Shown here in pieces: positions 7,511 through 15,703 of a DNA stretch of 64,000 nucleotides. The stretch covers positions 124,001 to 188,000 of the forward strand of contig NZ_CP041405.1 in assembly GCF_007066085.1 (NCBI RefSeq), read 5' to 3'. The position numbers and the translations under genes were made by a program. The notes beneath the pieces were generated by a model. That model was given only the letters and a program-made list of their open reading frames with translations, did not search any database and was not told the DNA's origin. Numbering within the stretch: position 1 is the first letter of the stretch; each line of letters starts with the position of its first letter. This stretch comes from Paenibacillus thiaminolyticus. Its GTDB lineage: Bacteria > Bacillota > Bacilli > Paenibacillales > Paenibacillaceae.

Positions 7511-8746
7511 ATGTTTATCATTCCATTCGTCATTGCCGTTATCGTTTCATTCGCCTTTGAATACGTTAAAGGAACTAATTTCCGGAGAGGTACCATCGTT
7601 TCGGCGATGGTACTTGTCTTTACCTTTTCGGTCGTTGTCATGGACTATTTCGTTCAAACTTATGATACAGAAGTATGGTCTGGGACGGTAATCAACTGGT
7701 ACCATAAAGACGCTTATGACGAGTGGCACCCTGAGAGTTGTACGACAACGACAGACCGGCATGGTAATTCAACTACATCTTGTACTCCCGGTTATTGGGA
7801 GCATCACAATGCAGTCAATAAAATTAAAACAACGGATAATGGATGGATGAAAGTCACCTATTCTCCTGATGGATATCTATTTGATGATGATTGGCCTGCC
7901 ACTGCTTCTGAGTTAAAACAAATGTGGCCTCCTGGAACACCAAGTGCATCCGTTCATCGCTATGAAAATAAAGTTCAAGCTTCCTATTCTCTCTACAAGA
8001 TTGATGGGATTGATGAAAAAGACTTCCCAGATCTGCCAAAGTATCCAAACGCAGTTACCTCGTTTATCACGATAAATCGTATTGTTGGAGATGTTCCCAA
8101 TAAGGAGAAGGCGAATCGAGTTCTCAATCAAAAAAATAGTGAACTAAATAAATTCATTCCTGATCCAGAAAGGCCCGGAAAGAAAAGATCGTGGAAACAG
8201 GTAAACCTGATTTTTGTTAATGTCGGCGAAAATAAAAATGAGGATTACGGCTACGCACTTCAAAACGCATGGAAGAATGGGAATAAGAATGATTTTATTG
8301 TCAGCTTCAGTATGAATCGTAATGGGAAGCTGAACTGGGTTCATGTTTTCTCTTGGAGCGAAGTGGAAATTCTTAAGATGGAGGTTAGAGATTACTTAAT
8401 GAATAAGGGAAAAGTCACTGACTTCGTCCCTGTAGTTAAAAAAGTGTCAAAGATGGTAGCTGAAAAATTTGAAAGGAAGGAGTTTGCAGATTTTTCTTAT
8501 CTTAAGGTTGAGGTATCGGAAATCGCGCAAATCATCATATGGATACTAGCTGGGGTAACCTTAGTGGGACAATATAGTAATTATTATAAGAATGAACGTG
8601 CAGAAATACAACGCTTACGTAAACAGTTAGCGCCACGGACAATTCAAGTAGGAGATAAGATTATTAAAATTAGGGTTTTAAAAAATGATACAGATTATTA
8701 TGATATGCAAAGTAAATATATTGTGAGGGACGAGGAAACATTGTAA
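7511..8746 (+). CDS. Multi-segment membrane protein of unknown function, partner of the LemA-like gene
   Basis: A 411-residue protein with two N-terminal membrane helices (about 1-18 and 28-48), a large hydrophilic domain and a third helix near residues 335-355 (AQIIIWILAGVTLVGQY). The central domain carries CTTTTD, TTSCTPGYWEHH and other Thr/Cys/His-rich stretches near residues 77-100, perhaps a disulfide or metal-binding loop. AAAGGAAAG lies upstream of the ATG and overlaps the end of the LemA-like gene. I recognise no named family. The AT-rich composition and position among decayed genes suggest acquisition by transfer. Confidence 0.7.
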   Translation: MFIIPFVIAVIVSFAFEYVKGTNFRRGTIVSAMVLVFTFSVVVMDYFVQTYDTEVWSGTVINWYHKDAYDEWHPESCTTTTDRHGNSTTSCTPGYWEHHNAVNKIKTTDNGWMKVTYSPDGYLFDDDWPATASELKQMWPPGTPSASVHRYENKVQASYSLYKIDGIDEKDFPDLPKYPNAVTSFITINRIVGDVPNKEKANRVLNQKNSELNKFIPDPERPGKKRSWKQVNLIFVNVGENKNEDYGYALQNAWKNGNKNDFIVSFSMNRNGKLNWVHVFSWSEVEILKMEVRDYLMNKGKVTDFVPVVKKVSKMVAEKFERKEFADFSYLKVEVSEIAQIIIWILAGVTLVGQYSNYYKNERAEIQRLRKQLAPRTIQVGDKIIKIRVLKNDTDYYDMQSKYIVRDEETL

Positions 8747-8812
8747 TTATTTGAAAAAAGATGTAAAAGTTACTCGCAGTAAACATATAGTTGAAAAAGG
8801 ATGGATTTGATC

Positions 8813-9260
8813 ATGGAGATCATTCTCATTCGTCACGGCCAAGGCGAACATAATTTGAATGATCCTGAGAGTCTTAATATTACACATCCCCGCTTAACGA
8901 CAAAAGGCAAAGATCAAGTCCGAGAGTTAACATCCTTGTTTTGCGGAAGAGGAACTATTTATGGTTAGCCCTACAGAAGAACGATTGAAACCACGACCAT
9001 TTTAGTTGGCGATATGTCTTTTCCCCGAAAGTACATAAGTCCGATGGCAGGCCCAAGAATGTTTCCCTAGAATCCGGAGTGGAGTACATTACCTTGCAAT
9101 GTAATTGTATCGAAAGAAAGAATCGAACAAGACTGGAACAATAAATAGTTATCGAACGACAATGGGAGAACAAGGATTAACCAGATCTGACTTTTTGGGT
9201 GAAGTACGCTACTTCAAGAGCAGGTTGAAAGAGATGCAAGATAGATTCTCACCCGTTTGA
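8813..9260 (+). pseudogene. Histidine phosphatase (phosphoglycerate mutase superfamily) pseudogene
   Basis: The frame opens with MEIILIRHGQGEHNLNDPES, containing the catalytic RHGQ motif, but stops at TAG 8966. Homologous sequence continues in other frames: TIETTTILVGDMSFPRKYIS, then MAGPRMFP interrupted by a further stop, and TMGEQGLTRSDFLGEVRYF near the end. At least two frameshifts or nonsense changes are therefore needed, so the gene is dead. It fills most of the gap between the unknown membrane pair and the SUKH-HEAT gene. Confidence 0.82.
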
Positions 9261-9334
9261 ATGATCTAACGATTCCCTTGAAAGGGAGTTAATAAAGAAG
9301 CTTTTTAAATAACATATTAAAGGGAGAAAAGATA

Positions 9335-10054
9335 ATGAATGTTGCAGAGCTTTATGACGAGCTTCCTATAGAACTGCCAGGGGATGTGATGGATGCTTTA
9401 GCGTCTCATCATGCCAAGCAAGTGGCTGGTGAATTTTTCTTGAGGCTCATGAATCGAGACGAGATCATTGAACTTCATGAATGTCTGGCTGATCTTAAAG
9501 AATTTCAAGACATTCTCCCTTTATGGAGCGATGACAATTCGAACTATGTTGGACTTTACTGTCGGGGACCGTTAAAAAACAAGGTTTGTTATATTAGTCA
9601 TGAGGAAACCGATCTGTCGCCGGGCTTCCGAAGTGTAAGTTCTTTCCTTGCTTCGCTGGAACAATCTTCCGATCTGGATTGGGATGATTTAAAAAAGGAC
9701 TATCCAACAGAAGCTGATATCGATACACAGCATCTCGAAGATGATAGGAAATGTATCGATGAGTTGAACGCTCTGTTACATTCGCATCAGCTTGATGATG
9801 ACTATCGAGTTCAGTTGATCTATTCCGTAATGGCTATTACGCCAAAGACAGATTTGGATAGCATCGTGAAGTATTTAGATGATGAGGATATGTATGTGCA
9901 GGAAAGAGCATGCGAGATTTTGGGCTATCACAGGCATGTCCCGGCAAAAGAAAAATTACGGGAGATTGCGCAATCCGGCATGCCGAATGGGAGACAAGCA
10001 GCGAAGGGAGCTTTGGCAAGAATTCGAGAGACAAGGGAAACATCAAAATCGTAA
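9335..10054 (+). CDS. SMI1/KNR4 (SUKH)-type protein with a C-terminal HEAT repeat
   Basis: A 239-residue protein. The N-terminal part has the SUKH-like layout: LPLWSDDNSNYVGLYCRGPL and a hydrophobic NKVCYISHEE strand. The C-terminal part carries HEAT-like sequence, LDSIVKYLDDEDMYVQERAC then EILGYHRHVPAKEKLREIA. SUKH proteins commonly act as immunity proteins against polymorphic toxins or contact-dependent effectors; HEAT repeats provide a protein-binding surface. AAGGGAG precedes the ATG. No toxin gene is adjacent, so any immunity role here is inferred from family. Confidence 0.72.
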   Translation: MNVAELYDELPIELPGDVMDALASHHAKQVAGEFFLRLMNRDEIIELHECLADLKEFQDILPLWSDDNSNYVGLYCRGPLKNKVCYISHEETDLSPGFRSVSSFLASLEQSSDLDWDDLKKDYPTEADIDTQHLEDDRKCIDELNALLHSHQLDDDYRVQLIYSVMAITPKTDLDSIVKYLDDEDMYVQERACEILGYHRHVPAKEKLREIAQSGMPNGRQAAKGALARIRETRETSKS

Positions 10055-10105
10055 ATTGAATGTACCTGGTCCAGCTCTTCTACGAGGTACGATGCTAAAA
10101 AATCA

Positions 10106-10136
10106 GCGCGAAGAGGTTCTCTTTTCCGCTTCGCGC
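10106..10136 (+). terminator. Hairpin after the SUKH-HEAT gene
   Basis: GCGCGAAG (10106-10113) pairs with CTTCGCGC (10129-10136). No long T tract follows, so termination is likely but not certain. Confidence 0.5.
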
Positions 10137-10239
10137 CAAACCGCAAACAAGGTTGTATGGAAGCGGGACTATCGCTTTGCTATTGATTTGCAGCTTTCTT
10201 GTTTGTAAGAGATCCATTCGTAAGAATTTAATTATAAGG

Positions 10240-10260
10240 TGTCGGACCATAGGTCCGACA
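10240..10260 (-). terminator. Perfect hairpin after the small membrane gene
   Basis: TGTCGGACC (10240-10248) and GGTCCGACA (10252-10260) form a perfect 9-bp stem with a 3-base loop, just downstream of the minus-strand gene ending at 10278. Confidence 0.5.
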
Positions 10261-10277
10261 TCCGGGAATCGATCTTT

Positions 10278-10460
10278 TTATTGGGTAAGCTTCGAAATGC
10301 CATTGATGATTAGATAGATCCCGATCACCCGTAGGGGGATTCGGGGAGCAGTGCCATCCTTCCGAAAGAGGGCTTTGGCCAAGAGACCGATATAAATATG
10401 GATCAAACATCCGCTGAGCAGCTCCACGATACCGATGATGATAAAAAGTGAATTCATCAT
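10278..10460 (-). CDS. Small two-helix membrane protein
   Basis: A 60-residue protein: MMNSLFIIIGIVELLSGCLI forms helix 1, and IPLRVIGIYLIINGISKLTQ forms helix 2. AAGGAG lies five bases upstream of the ATG on the minus strand, which supports translation. The family is not recognised; small two-helix proteins of this kind are common and mostly uncharacterised. Confidence 0.6.
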   Translation of the reverse strand: MMNSLFIIIGIVELLSGCLIHIYIGLLAKALFRKDGTAPRIPLRVIGIYLIINGISKLTQ

Positions 10461-10812
10461 GCACACTCCTTTTCCGTTGTTCATTTCATTCGTCCTTTCT
10501 TCGTTCCTTCTTCGTCTTTGCATCCGAGAGTTACGATTTTCTCTTGCTTCAGGAGCAGAGACAGATTGTCGAAAACCGTTCGATTGCTGTGCTCGGCTTA
10601 CAAAGAATATTGTAGAATGATGGCGAGCTGCGCCCAATTCACGAAAGTAATCAATTGCCGCATCATTTTTCCTCGTTTTTTCGATGACTTTCGTTATCTA
10701 TGAAACCTCAAAAAGCCATGATATGATTAATTGATATGATCGAAGAATAGGGAACCTATATACAACGGATACCGATTGTGCTGTTGATTTTCAGCGCCCG
10801 CGTGTCCTATAG
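10461..10812. other. Intergenic stretch with no supported gene
   Basis: Short overlapping frames exist on both strands but none has a ribosome binding site together with protein-like composition. The right end (from about 10765) may still belong to the decayed histidine kinase described next. Confidence 0.4.
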
Positions 10813-10980
10813 AACTTGGATAAGGAGCTGCAGGAAGCTTATGCCGCGCTGCAGATCTATTTGTCTGCCGTTGAAGAGCTGGCCATTGCCAACTTACTAT
10901 GGATGTCCGGTGTCCTTCGCAGCCTGAGCAGGCTTGGGGAAGGAGCGGGCAGCATGCATAATCGAAGGGGGACGCTATGA
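10813..10980 (+). pseudogene. Stub of a two-component sensor histidine kinase
   Basis: A frame without a start reads NLDKELQEAYAALQIYLSAV then EELAIANLL, matching the helix that precedes the H-box in NarL-partner (HisKA_3) kinases. It jumps straight to a basic C-terminus and stops at TGA 10978, overlapping the response-regulator ATG as ATGA, the usual layout for kinase-regulator pairs. H-box and ATPase domains are missing, so a large internal deletion is inferred. Confidence 0.65.
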
Positions 10981-11639
10981 TCAAGGTAATGATTGTAGAT
11001 GACCAGGAGATCGTCCGGGAAGGGCTTAAAATGATACTGAGCATGTACAAGGAGGTCTCCGTCATCGGTGAAGTGCCTAACGGCAGGGTGCTGTTGGAGC
11101 AGCTTGAAGTGATGAACCCTGATGTGATTCTAATGGACATCAGAATGCCGGTGATGGACGGGATTACGGCTGCTCAATTGGTGAAGGAGCGGCATCCGGA
11201 GATCAAGGTTATCATTCTGACCACCTTTGATGAAGATGAATATATTATCCAAGGCTTGAAGAACGGAGTGGAAGGATACATATTGAAAGATTCCGGTTCC
11301 GCCGATATTTTAAACGCCATCAAAACGGTATATGCCGGCAGTGTGCTTCTCAATTCGAAGGTGACTGAACGCATGGTAGAGGCCATATCCTCCGGACAGG
11401 ACAACCCCATGCCGTCTCGCCAAGAGGCTCCCGTACCGGACAAGCTGGGACTGCTTACCCCGAGAGAGGCGGAAGTTGCCCGGCATATCCTGTCCGGCAG
11501 CAGCAATAAAGAGATTGCTCAAGCTCTGTTCGTCACCGAGGGGACGGTTAAAAATTATGTATCCCGAATTCTGGATAAGCTCGAATGCAGAAACCGCACG
11601 GAGCTCGTTCTATATTTGAGCAAGCTGGGCCGAGTGTAA
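10977..11639 (+). CDS. NarL/FixJ-family response regulator, apparently orphaned
   Basis: A 220-residue regulator. The receiver domain (about 1-120) has acidic residues D8-D9, phospho-acceptor D54 in ILMDIRMPVMDG, T82-T83 and K104. A LuxR-type helix-turn-helix follows at about 155-215 (LLTPREAEVARHILSGSSNK, then VTEGTVKNYVSRIL). All key residues are intact. Its start overlaps the stop of a kinase stub, so the cognate kinase appears lost. It may be phosphorylated by another kinase, or be in the process of decay. Target genes are unknown. Confidence 0.9.
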   Translation: MIKVMIVDDQEIVREGLKMILSMYKEVSVIGEVPNGRVLLEQLEVMNPDVILMDIRMPVMDGITAAQLVKERHPEIKVIILTTFDEDEYIIQGLKNGVEGYILKDSGSADILNAIKTVYAGSVLLNSKVTERMVEAISSGQDNPMPSRQEAPVPDKLGLLTPREAEVARHILSGSSNKEIAQALFVTEGTVKNYVSRILDKLECRNRTELVLYLSKLGRV

Positions 11640-12121
11640 TACGCGCGCATATCCATGCTCCAACCCTGCCAAATTTTTGCCTCCAATGGGCATGTAAAGC
11701 ACCGGACCCAGTTGCTGCTGCGGTATGAACAGCCCGTTTTCAAGCAAAGCATAACAAAACCTCATTGGCGGACTGGCGCAAGATACGATACCATGGCCAT
11801 GCCGATGGGAGAGACCATTCCGCCACCCTTCCCTGAGTGCGAACAAGAGCAATTCCTCCATTGTCTTACGCGAAAACGATCAAGATAGATTCGAATGTGT
11901 ACAATCCTATCGAAGTCAGAACCCCAATCAACTTGAAATGGATCCGACCTCCAGTTCGTTCACCGAAATGTAAAACATAGAAGCCGAAATCCGGCCATAT
12001 AATTTGACCATTGGTGCATTAAGGAGCCGCATGCGAACAATCAAGGGCAGCGGCAGTCAAGGCCTCACAGGTTGGATGCAGAAGGACACTAGCAGCATTT
12101 GGAACAGGGGGAAGGTAAGTG
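11640..12121. other. Intergenic region, possible minus-strand gene remnant
   Basis: A minus-strand frame at 11610-11861 (84 codons) has reasonably protein-like composition, with AREGWRNGLSHRHGHGIVS-like sequence, but overlaps the end of the response regulator, lacks a ribosome binding site, and I recognise no family. The right part (11890-12121) shows no gene. No CsoR-type regulator gene is present ahead of the sulfide operon. Confidence 0.35.
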
Positions 12122-13321
12122 ATGCCAGAGCAACTTCACTATGCCGTCGCCATTGTGGGGGCAGGCAGCGCCGGATTATCGGTTGCGGCCCGTGTGCTGC
12201 GAACATCGGCAGCGCTGCACGGCTCCGTCGTGATCATCGATCCGCAGGCCAAGCATTACTATCAACCCTTGTGGACACTCGTCGGCGGCGGAGTCGTGCG
12301 CAAGGAGGTGACGGAGCGCGAACAGCGATCGCTTATCCCGAAGGGAGCCGATTGGCTGCAGGAAGCGGTCGCGCATTTCCACCCGGACGAGAACCGCATC
12401 GTTACAAGCACTGGCACCGACATCCGGTACGATGTGCTCGTCGTCGCGGCGGGCATCCAGGTCGATTGGGATCGGATTAAGGGATTGAGGGAATGCATCG
12501 GGCGCGAAGGCGTGTGCAGCAATTATGATTACCGCTATGTGGACAGCACTTGGCGGTCGATCCGGGAGTTCCGCGGCGGGACCGCGATTTTCACGCAGCC
12601 GAACACGCCAATCAAGTGCGGGGGCGCGCCCCAGAAGATCGCGTACTTGGCTGATGACGCATTCCGGAGCTCGGGCGTCAGGGAGAAGACCGACATTATC
12701 TTCGCATCCGGCAATGCGTCGATCTTCGCCGTGCCGAAGTATGCTGCGGCACTCGACAAGGTGGTGGAGCGCAAGGGAATCACGGCCAAATACAAGCGCA
12801 ATCTGGTCGAGATTGACTCCGTCAAGCGGGAAGCGGTCTTCGAGCATGTGGACACGAAGGAGCGGGAGACGCTCCGGTACGATATGATTCATGTCGTGCC
12901 GCCGATGTCCGCCCCGTCCTTCATCCGGGACAGCCCGCTTGCCGGGCCGGGCGGATGGGCCGAGGTCGACAAGCATACGATGCGGCATGTCCGGTTCGCG
13001 AACGTGTTCGCTCTGGGCGATTGCAGCAATCTGCCGACCTCGAAGACAGGCGCGGCCATTCGCAAGCAGGCTCCGGTGGCGGCCAACAATGTGTTGAACG
13101 TGCTGGCGGGGAAGCCGCCGGATGCAATCTACGACGGGTATACCTCCTGCCCGCTCGTAACGGGCTATAACCGGCTCATTCTCGCGGAGTTCGATTATGA
13201 TCTGACGCCGCGGGAGACGTTCCCGTTCGATCAGTCGAAGGAGCGGTACAGTATGTATCTGCTGAAGAAAGATCTGCTGCCTAAGCTGTATTGGCACGGC
13301 ATGCTGAAGGGACGGATGTAA
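12122..13321 (+). CDS. Sulfide:quinone oxidoreductase-like flavoprotein
   Basis: About 399 residues of the FAD-dependent disulfide-oxidoreductase fold. The N-terminal dinucleotide motif is VAIVGAGSAGLSVAARVL, the second FAD motif is FANVFALGDCSNLPTSKTG, and conserved cysteines sit in TPIKCGGAPQKI and YTSCPLVTGYN, as expected for sulfide:quinone oxidoreductase (SQR). SQR oxidises sulfide at the membrane, passing electrons to the quinone pool and sulfane sulfur to a thiol. I use ATG 12122, preceded by GGGGGAAGG. The next gene encodes a CstB-like persulfide dioxygenase, completing a sulfide-to-sulfite/thiosulfate pathway, which supports the call. Confidence 0.88.
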   Translation: MPEQLHYAVAIVGAGSAGLSVAARVLRTSAALHGSVVIIDPQAKHYYQPLWTLVGGGVVRKEVTEREQRSLIPKGADWLQEAVAHFHPDENRIVTSTGTDIRYDVLVVAAGIQVDWDRIKGLRECIGREGVCSNYDYRYVDSTWRSIREFRGGTAIFTQPNTPIKCGGAPQKIAYLADDAFRSSGVREKTDIIFASGNASIFAVPKYAAALDKVVERKGITAKYKRNLVEIDSVKREAVFEHVDTKERETLRYDMIHVVPPMSAPSFIRDSPLAGPGGWAEVDKHTMRHVRFANVFALGDCSNLPTSKTGAAIRKQAPVAANNVLNVLAGKPPDAIYDGYTSCPLVTGYNRLILAEFDYDLTPRETFPFDQSKERYSMYLLKKDLLPKLYWHGMLKGRM

Positions 13322-13414
13322 CCACAGGCTCATAAGGTCAACAGAACAGATAGTCAATAGAACAGATATATAACGTTAGTTGAATATGTTCAGAGAAAGG
13401 GGAGAGCGGCATAC

Positions 13415-14860
13415 ATGCTGCTGCGCTATTTTTATGATGAGAAGCTGGCCCACGCTTCGTATCTCGTGGGTTGTCAAGCAACGGGGGAAGCGATCGTGAT
13501 CGACCCCGCGAGAGATGTTGTTCCGTATCTCAAGACGGCTCAGGCCGAAGGCTTGAAGGTCGTCGCCGCGGCGGAGACGCATATCCACGCTGACTTCGTA
13601 TCGGGCGCCCGCGAGCTCGGGGAGGAACATGGGGCGACACTCTATGTGTCGGGAGAAGGCGGACCGGATTGGTCTTATGCTTACGTGAACGGCGGCGAGG
13701 GCGGGGCATCGATCAAGCATTGGCTGGTCCGAGACGGAGAGCGGTTCCAGGTAGGGCGGCTTGAGTTCGAGGCGCTGCATACGCCGGGCCATACGCCGGA
13801 GAGCGTGTCGTTCCTGCTGACAGACCGGGGCGGGGGGGCCGATAGCCCGATGGGCATATTTACGGGCGACTTCGTCTTCGTCGGCGATATCGGCCGGCCG
13901 GATCTGCTGGAGAAAGCGGTGGGCCTGGCAGGCACCGCCGCGGAGGGAGCGCGGCAGATGTACCGCTCCCTGCAGCGCTTCAAGCAGCTGCCCGACTATT
14001 TGCAGGTATGGCCAGCCCATGGAGCGGGCAGCGCCTGCGGCAAGGCGCTTGGCGCGATCCCGTCCTCGACGGTCGGTTACGAGAAGCGCTTCAATTGGGC
14101 CTTATCCATGGAAGACGAACCGGCTTTCACCGCTGCATTATTGGCCGGACAGCCCGAGCCTCCAACCTATTTCCCCCGCATGAAGCGGGTGAACCGCGAT
14201 GGACCGGAGCTGCTCGCCCGGCTTCCCGCACCGGAGTGGATTGAGGGCACAATGACGGCTGTCTCCGGTCTAGCGGAGGGAGACGCGGTTGTGATTGATA
14301 CGCGGTCTAGTACGGAATTTGCATCCGGGCATGTAAAGGGAACGATCAATTTGCCGTACAACCGTTCCTTCACGACATGGGCCGGGTGGCTCGTCGATGA
14401 CGAGCGGCCGCTGTACGTGATGGGAGAAGCGGATCAACTGCCTGAGATTGTCCGCGATATGCGGTCGATCGGCATCGACCGGGTTGCGGGCACGATCGAG
14501 GCTTCCGCACTGTGGAGCGGCATCGATGCGGCGGCGTCAGGCCTGGAATCGTATCGCGAAGTGGCCCCGGCGGACATCGCCGATCAGGTTCTGGGCGGGA
14601 AGGTCGCGGTCGTGGACGTGCGCTCTGGAGCGGAATGGGAGGAAGGCCGCATTCCGGGCGCGAGCCATATTCTGCTCGGGACGCTGCCGGGACGCATCCG
14701 CGAGGTGCCTGACGGCAAGCCAGTGCTGCTCCAATGCCGGACGGGGGCGCGCTCGGCGATTGCGGCCAGCATTCTGCAGGCGCATGGCAGTATGAATGTA
14801 ATGAACCTGCAAGGGGGCATCATCCGATGGCGTGAGGAAGGCTTGCCTATAGCCAAGTAA
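13415..14860 (+). CDS. cstB: CstB-like persulfide dioxygenase-rhodanese fusion
   Basis: A 481-residue three-domain protein. Residues 1-250 are a metallo-beta-lactamase-fold persulfide dioxygenase with ETHIHADFVSG, HTPGHTPES, FTGDFVFVGDIGRPDL and the late WPAHG histidine. Residues about 260-370 form a rhodanese homology domain that lacks the catalytic Cys (LYVMGEAD). Residues about 385-481 form an active rhodanese with LLQCRTGARS. This order, including the inactive middle rhodanese, is that of Staphylococcus aureus CstB, which converts low-molecular-weight persulfides to thiosulfate. It follows the SQR gene by 93 bases on the same strand. No CstR or CstA gene is visible. Confidence 0.9.
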   Translation: MLLRYFYDEKLAHASYLVGCQATGEAIVIDPARDVVPYLKTAQAEGLKVVAAAETHIHADFVSGARELGEEHGATLYVSGEGGPDWSYAYVNGGEGGASIKHWLVRDGERFQVGRLEFEALHTPGHTPESVSFLLTDRGGGADSPMGIFTGDFVFVGDIGRPDLLEKAVGLAGTAAEGARQMYRSLQRFKQLPDYLQVWPAHGAGSACGKALGAIPSSTVGYEKRFNWALSMEDEPAFTAALLAGQPEPPTYFPRMKRVNRDGPELLARLPAPEWIEGTMTAVSGLAEGDAVVIDTRSSTEFASGHVKGTINLPYNRSFTTWAGWLVDDERPLYVMGEADQLPEIVRDMRSIGIDRVAGTIEASALWSGIDAAASGLESYREVAPADIADQVLGGKVAVVDVRSGAEWEEGRIPGASHILLGTLPGRIREVPDGKPVLLQCRTGARSAIAASILQAHGSMNVMNLQGGIIRWREEGLPIAK

Positions 14861-14876
14861 TCGGTCTGCTCCATTG

Positions 14877-14919
14877 GATCGGCTCTCCATAGGCCTCCAT
14901 GATCTGTGGAGAGCCGATC
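14877..14919 (+). terminator. Strong terminator after the sulfide operon
   Basis: GATCGGCTCTCCA (14877-14889) pairs with TGGAGAGCCGATC (14907-14919), a perfect 13-bp stem, then TTTG. Confidence 0.85.
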
Positions 14920-14971
14920 TTTGAAAATTGATGAATTCTACCAATAAAACTATAAAAATAGAAAATAAAGG

Positions 14972-15000
14972 TTTACATTATGTTATATCTTTGCTATATT
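14972..15000 (+). promoter_or_regulatory. Sigma-A-type promoter for the small secreted protein
   Basis: TTTACA (14972-14977), a 17-base spacer and TATATT (14995-15000), in an AT-rich region 60 bases ahead of the ATG. Confidence 0.7.
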
Positions 15001-15060
15001 TAAGAAGGTAAAACTTACATATATTACATCAAATATAAAATATTTAAGGAGTGATGTGAA

Positions 15061-15450
15061 ATGAAGAAGCTTCTGCTTTCACTGTCCGCTTTAGCTGTCC
15101 TGGCCACCGCTTCGCCGGCCTATGCTTCTCAGAACCCTGTTCCTGCCGTCTCTGCCGGCCCGGTCGTTCAAGAAGGCCAGCAATTCATTAAGTATTATGC
15201 GCTGCGGCCGAATGAAGTCACACCATGGGAAGGGATTTACCTGAAGAAAGGCCAGCAGCTTACGATTTATGCTCAAGGCAGCTACGCCTATTACTCGGTA
15301 TACAGTACAAACTATCATCTCGGGACTTTTTACAATAGCAATGTAGGCAGAATTTTTACGGCGACGGAAGACGGCTATCTTTATTTTCAATTTGCTGCTC
15401 CATCTTCGTACACGATGAATTACTTCACGGTTACATACCAAGTTAGCTGA
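15061..15450 (+). CDS. Small secreted protein, unknown family
   Basis: A 129-residue protein with a textbook Sec signal peptide (MKKLLLSLSALAVLATASPA then YAS, cleavage after about residue 22-23). The mature part is rich in Tyr, Ser and Thr and probably all beta: KGQQLTIYAQGSYAYYSVYS, then FTATEDGYLYFQFAAPSSYT, which resembles small beta-sandwich carbohydrate- or matrix-binding modules. AAGGAG precedes the ATG and a good promoter lies upstream, so it is probably well expressed as a single gene, closed by a terminator at 15508-15540. Confidence 0.75.
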   Translation: MKKLLLSLSALAVLATASPAYASQNPVPAVSAGPVVQEGQQFIKYYALRPNEVTPWEGIYLKKGQQLTIYAQGSYAYYSVYSTNYHLGTFYNSNVGRIFTATEDGYLYFQFAAPSSYTMNYFTVTYQVS

Positions 15451-15507
15451 GTGGCGACAGCAGGCGATCTAGCGGAATAATGCCGTGTTTACCGGCAAGG
15501 ACGACAA

Positions 15508-15540
15508 GGTGAATCAGGGAGAACCTGATTCACCTTTTGT
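15508..15540 (+). terminator. Terminator after the small secreted protein
   Basis: GGTGAATCAGG (15508-15518) pairs with CCTGATTCACC (15524-15534), followed by TTTTGTTGTT. Confidence 0.85.
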
Positions 15541-15703
15541 TGTTCGAACCGTATGCCGTCATCGCTGCGGTTACAGTCTGGAAGGGGTATGCAGCGGATA
15601 AATGTCTGTACGCGATTCCCGAATATCTTCCTTTTCATAGGGGAATGAGATATAATAATTAGGCGTTTTTTTGTACATATACCCTATGGAGAGGAGAATA
15701 GCA

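Noticed and set aside
12176..13357. A 393-codon minus-strand open frame opposite the SQR gene
   Set aside because: Antisense shadow of a conserved flavoprotein with no start site or domain.
15641..15670. TATAAT ahead of the TraB/GumN gene as a promoter
   Set aside because: The -10 hexamer is good but I could find no matching -35 at proper spacing, so I did not list it as a feature.
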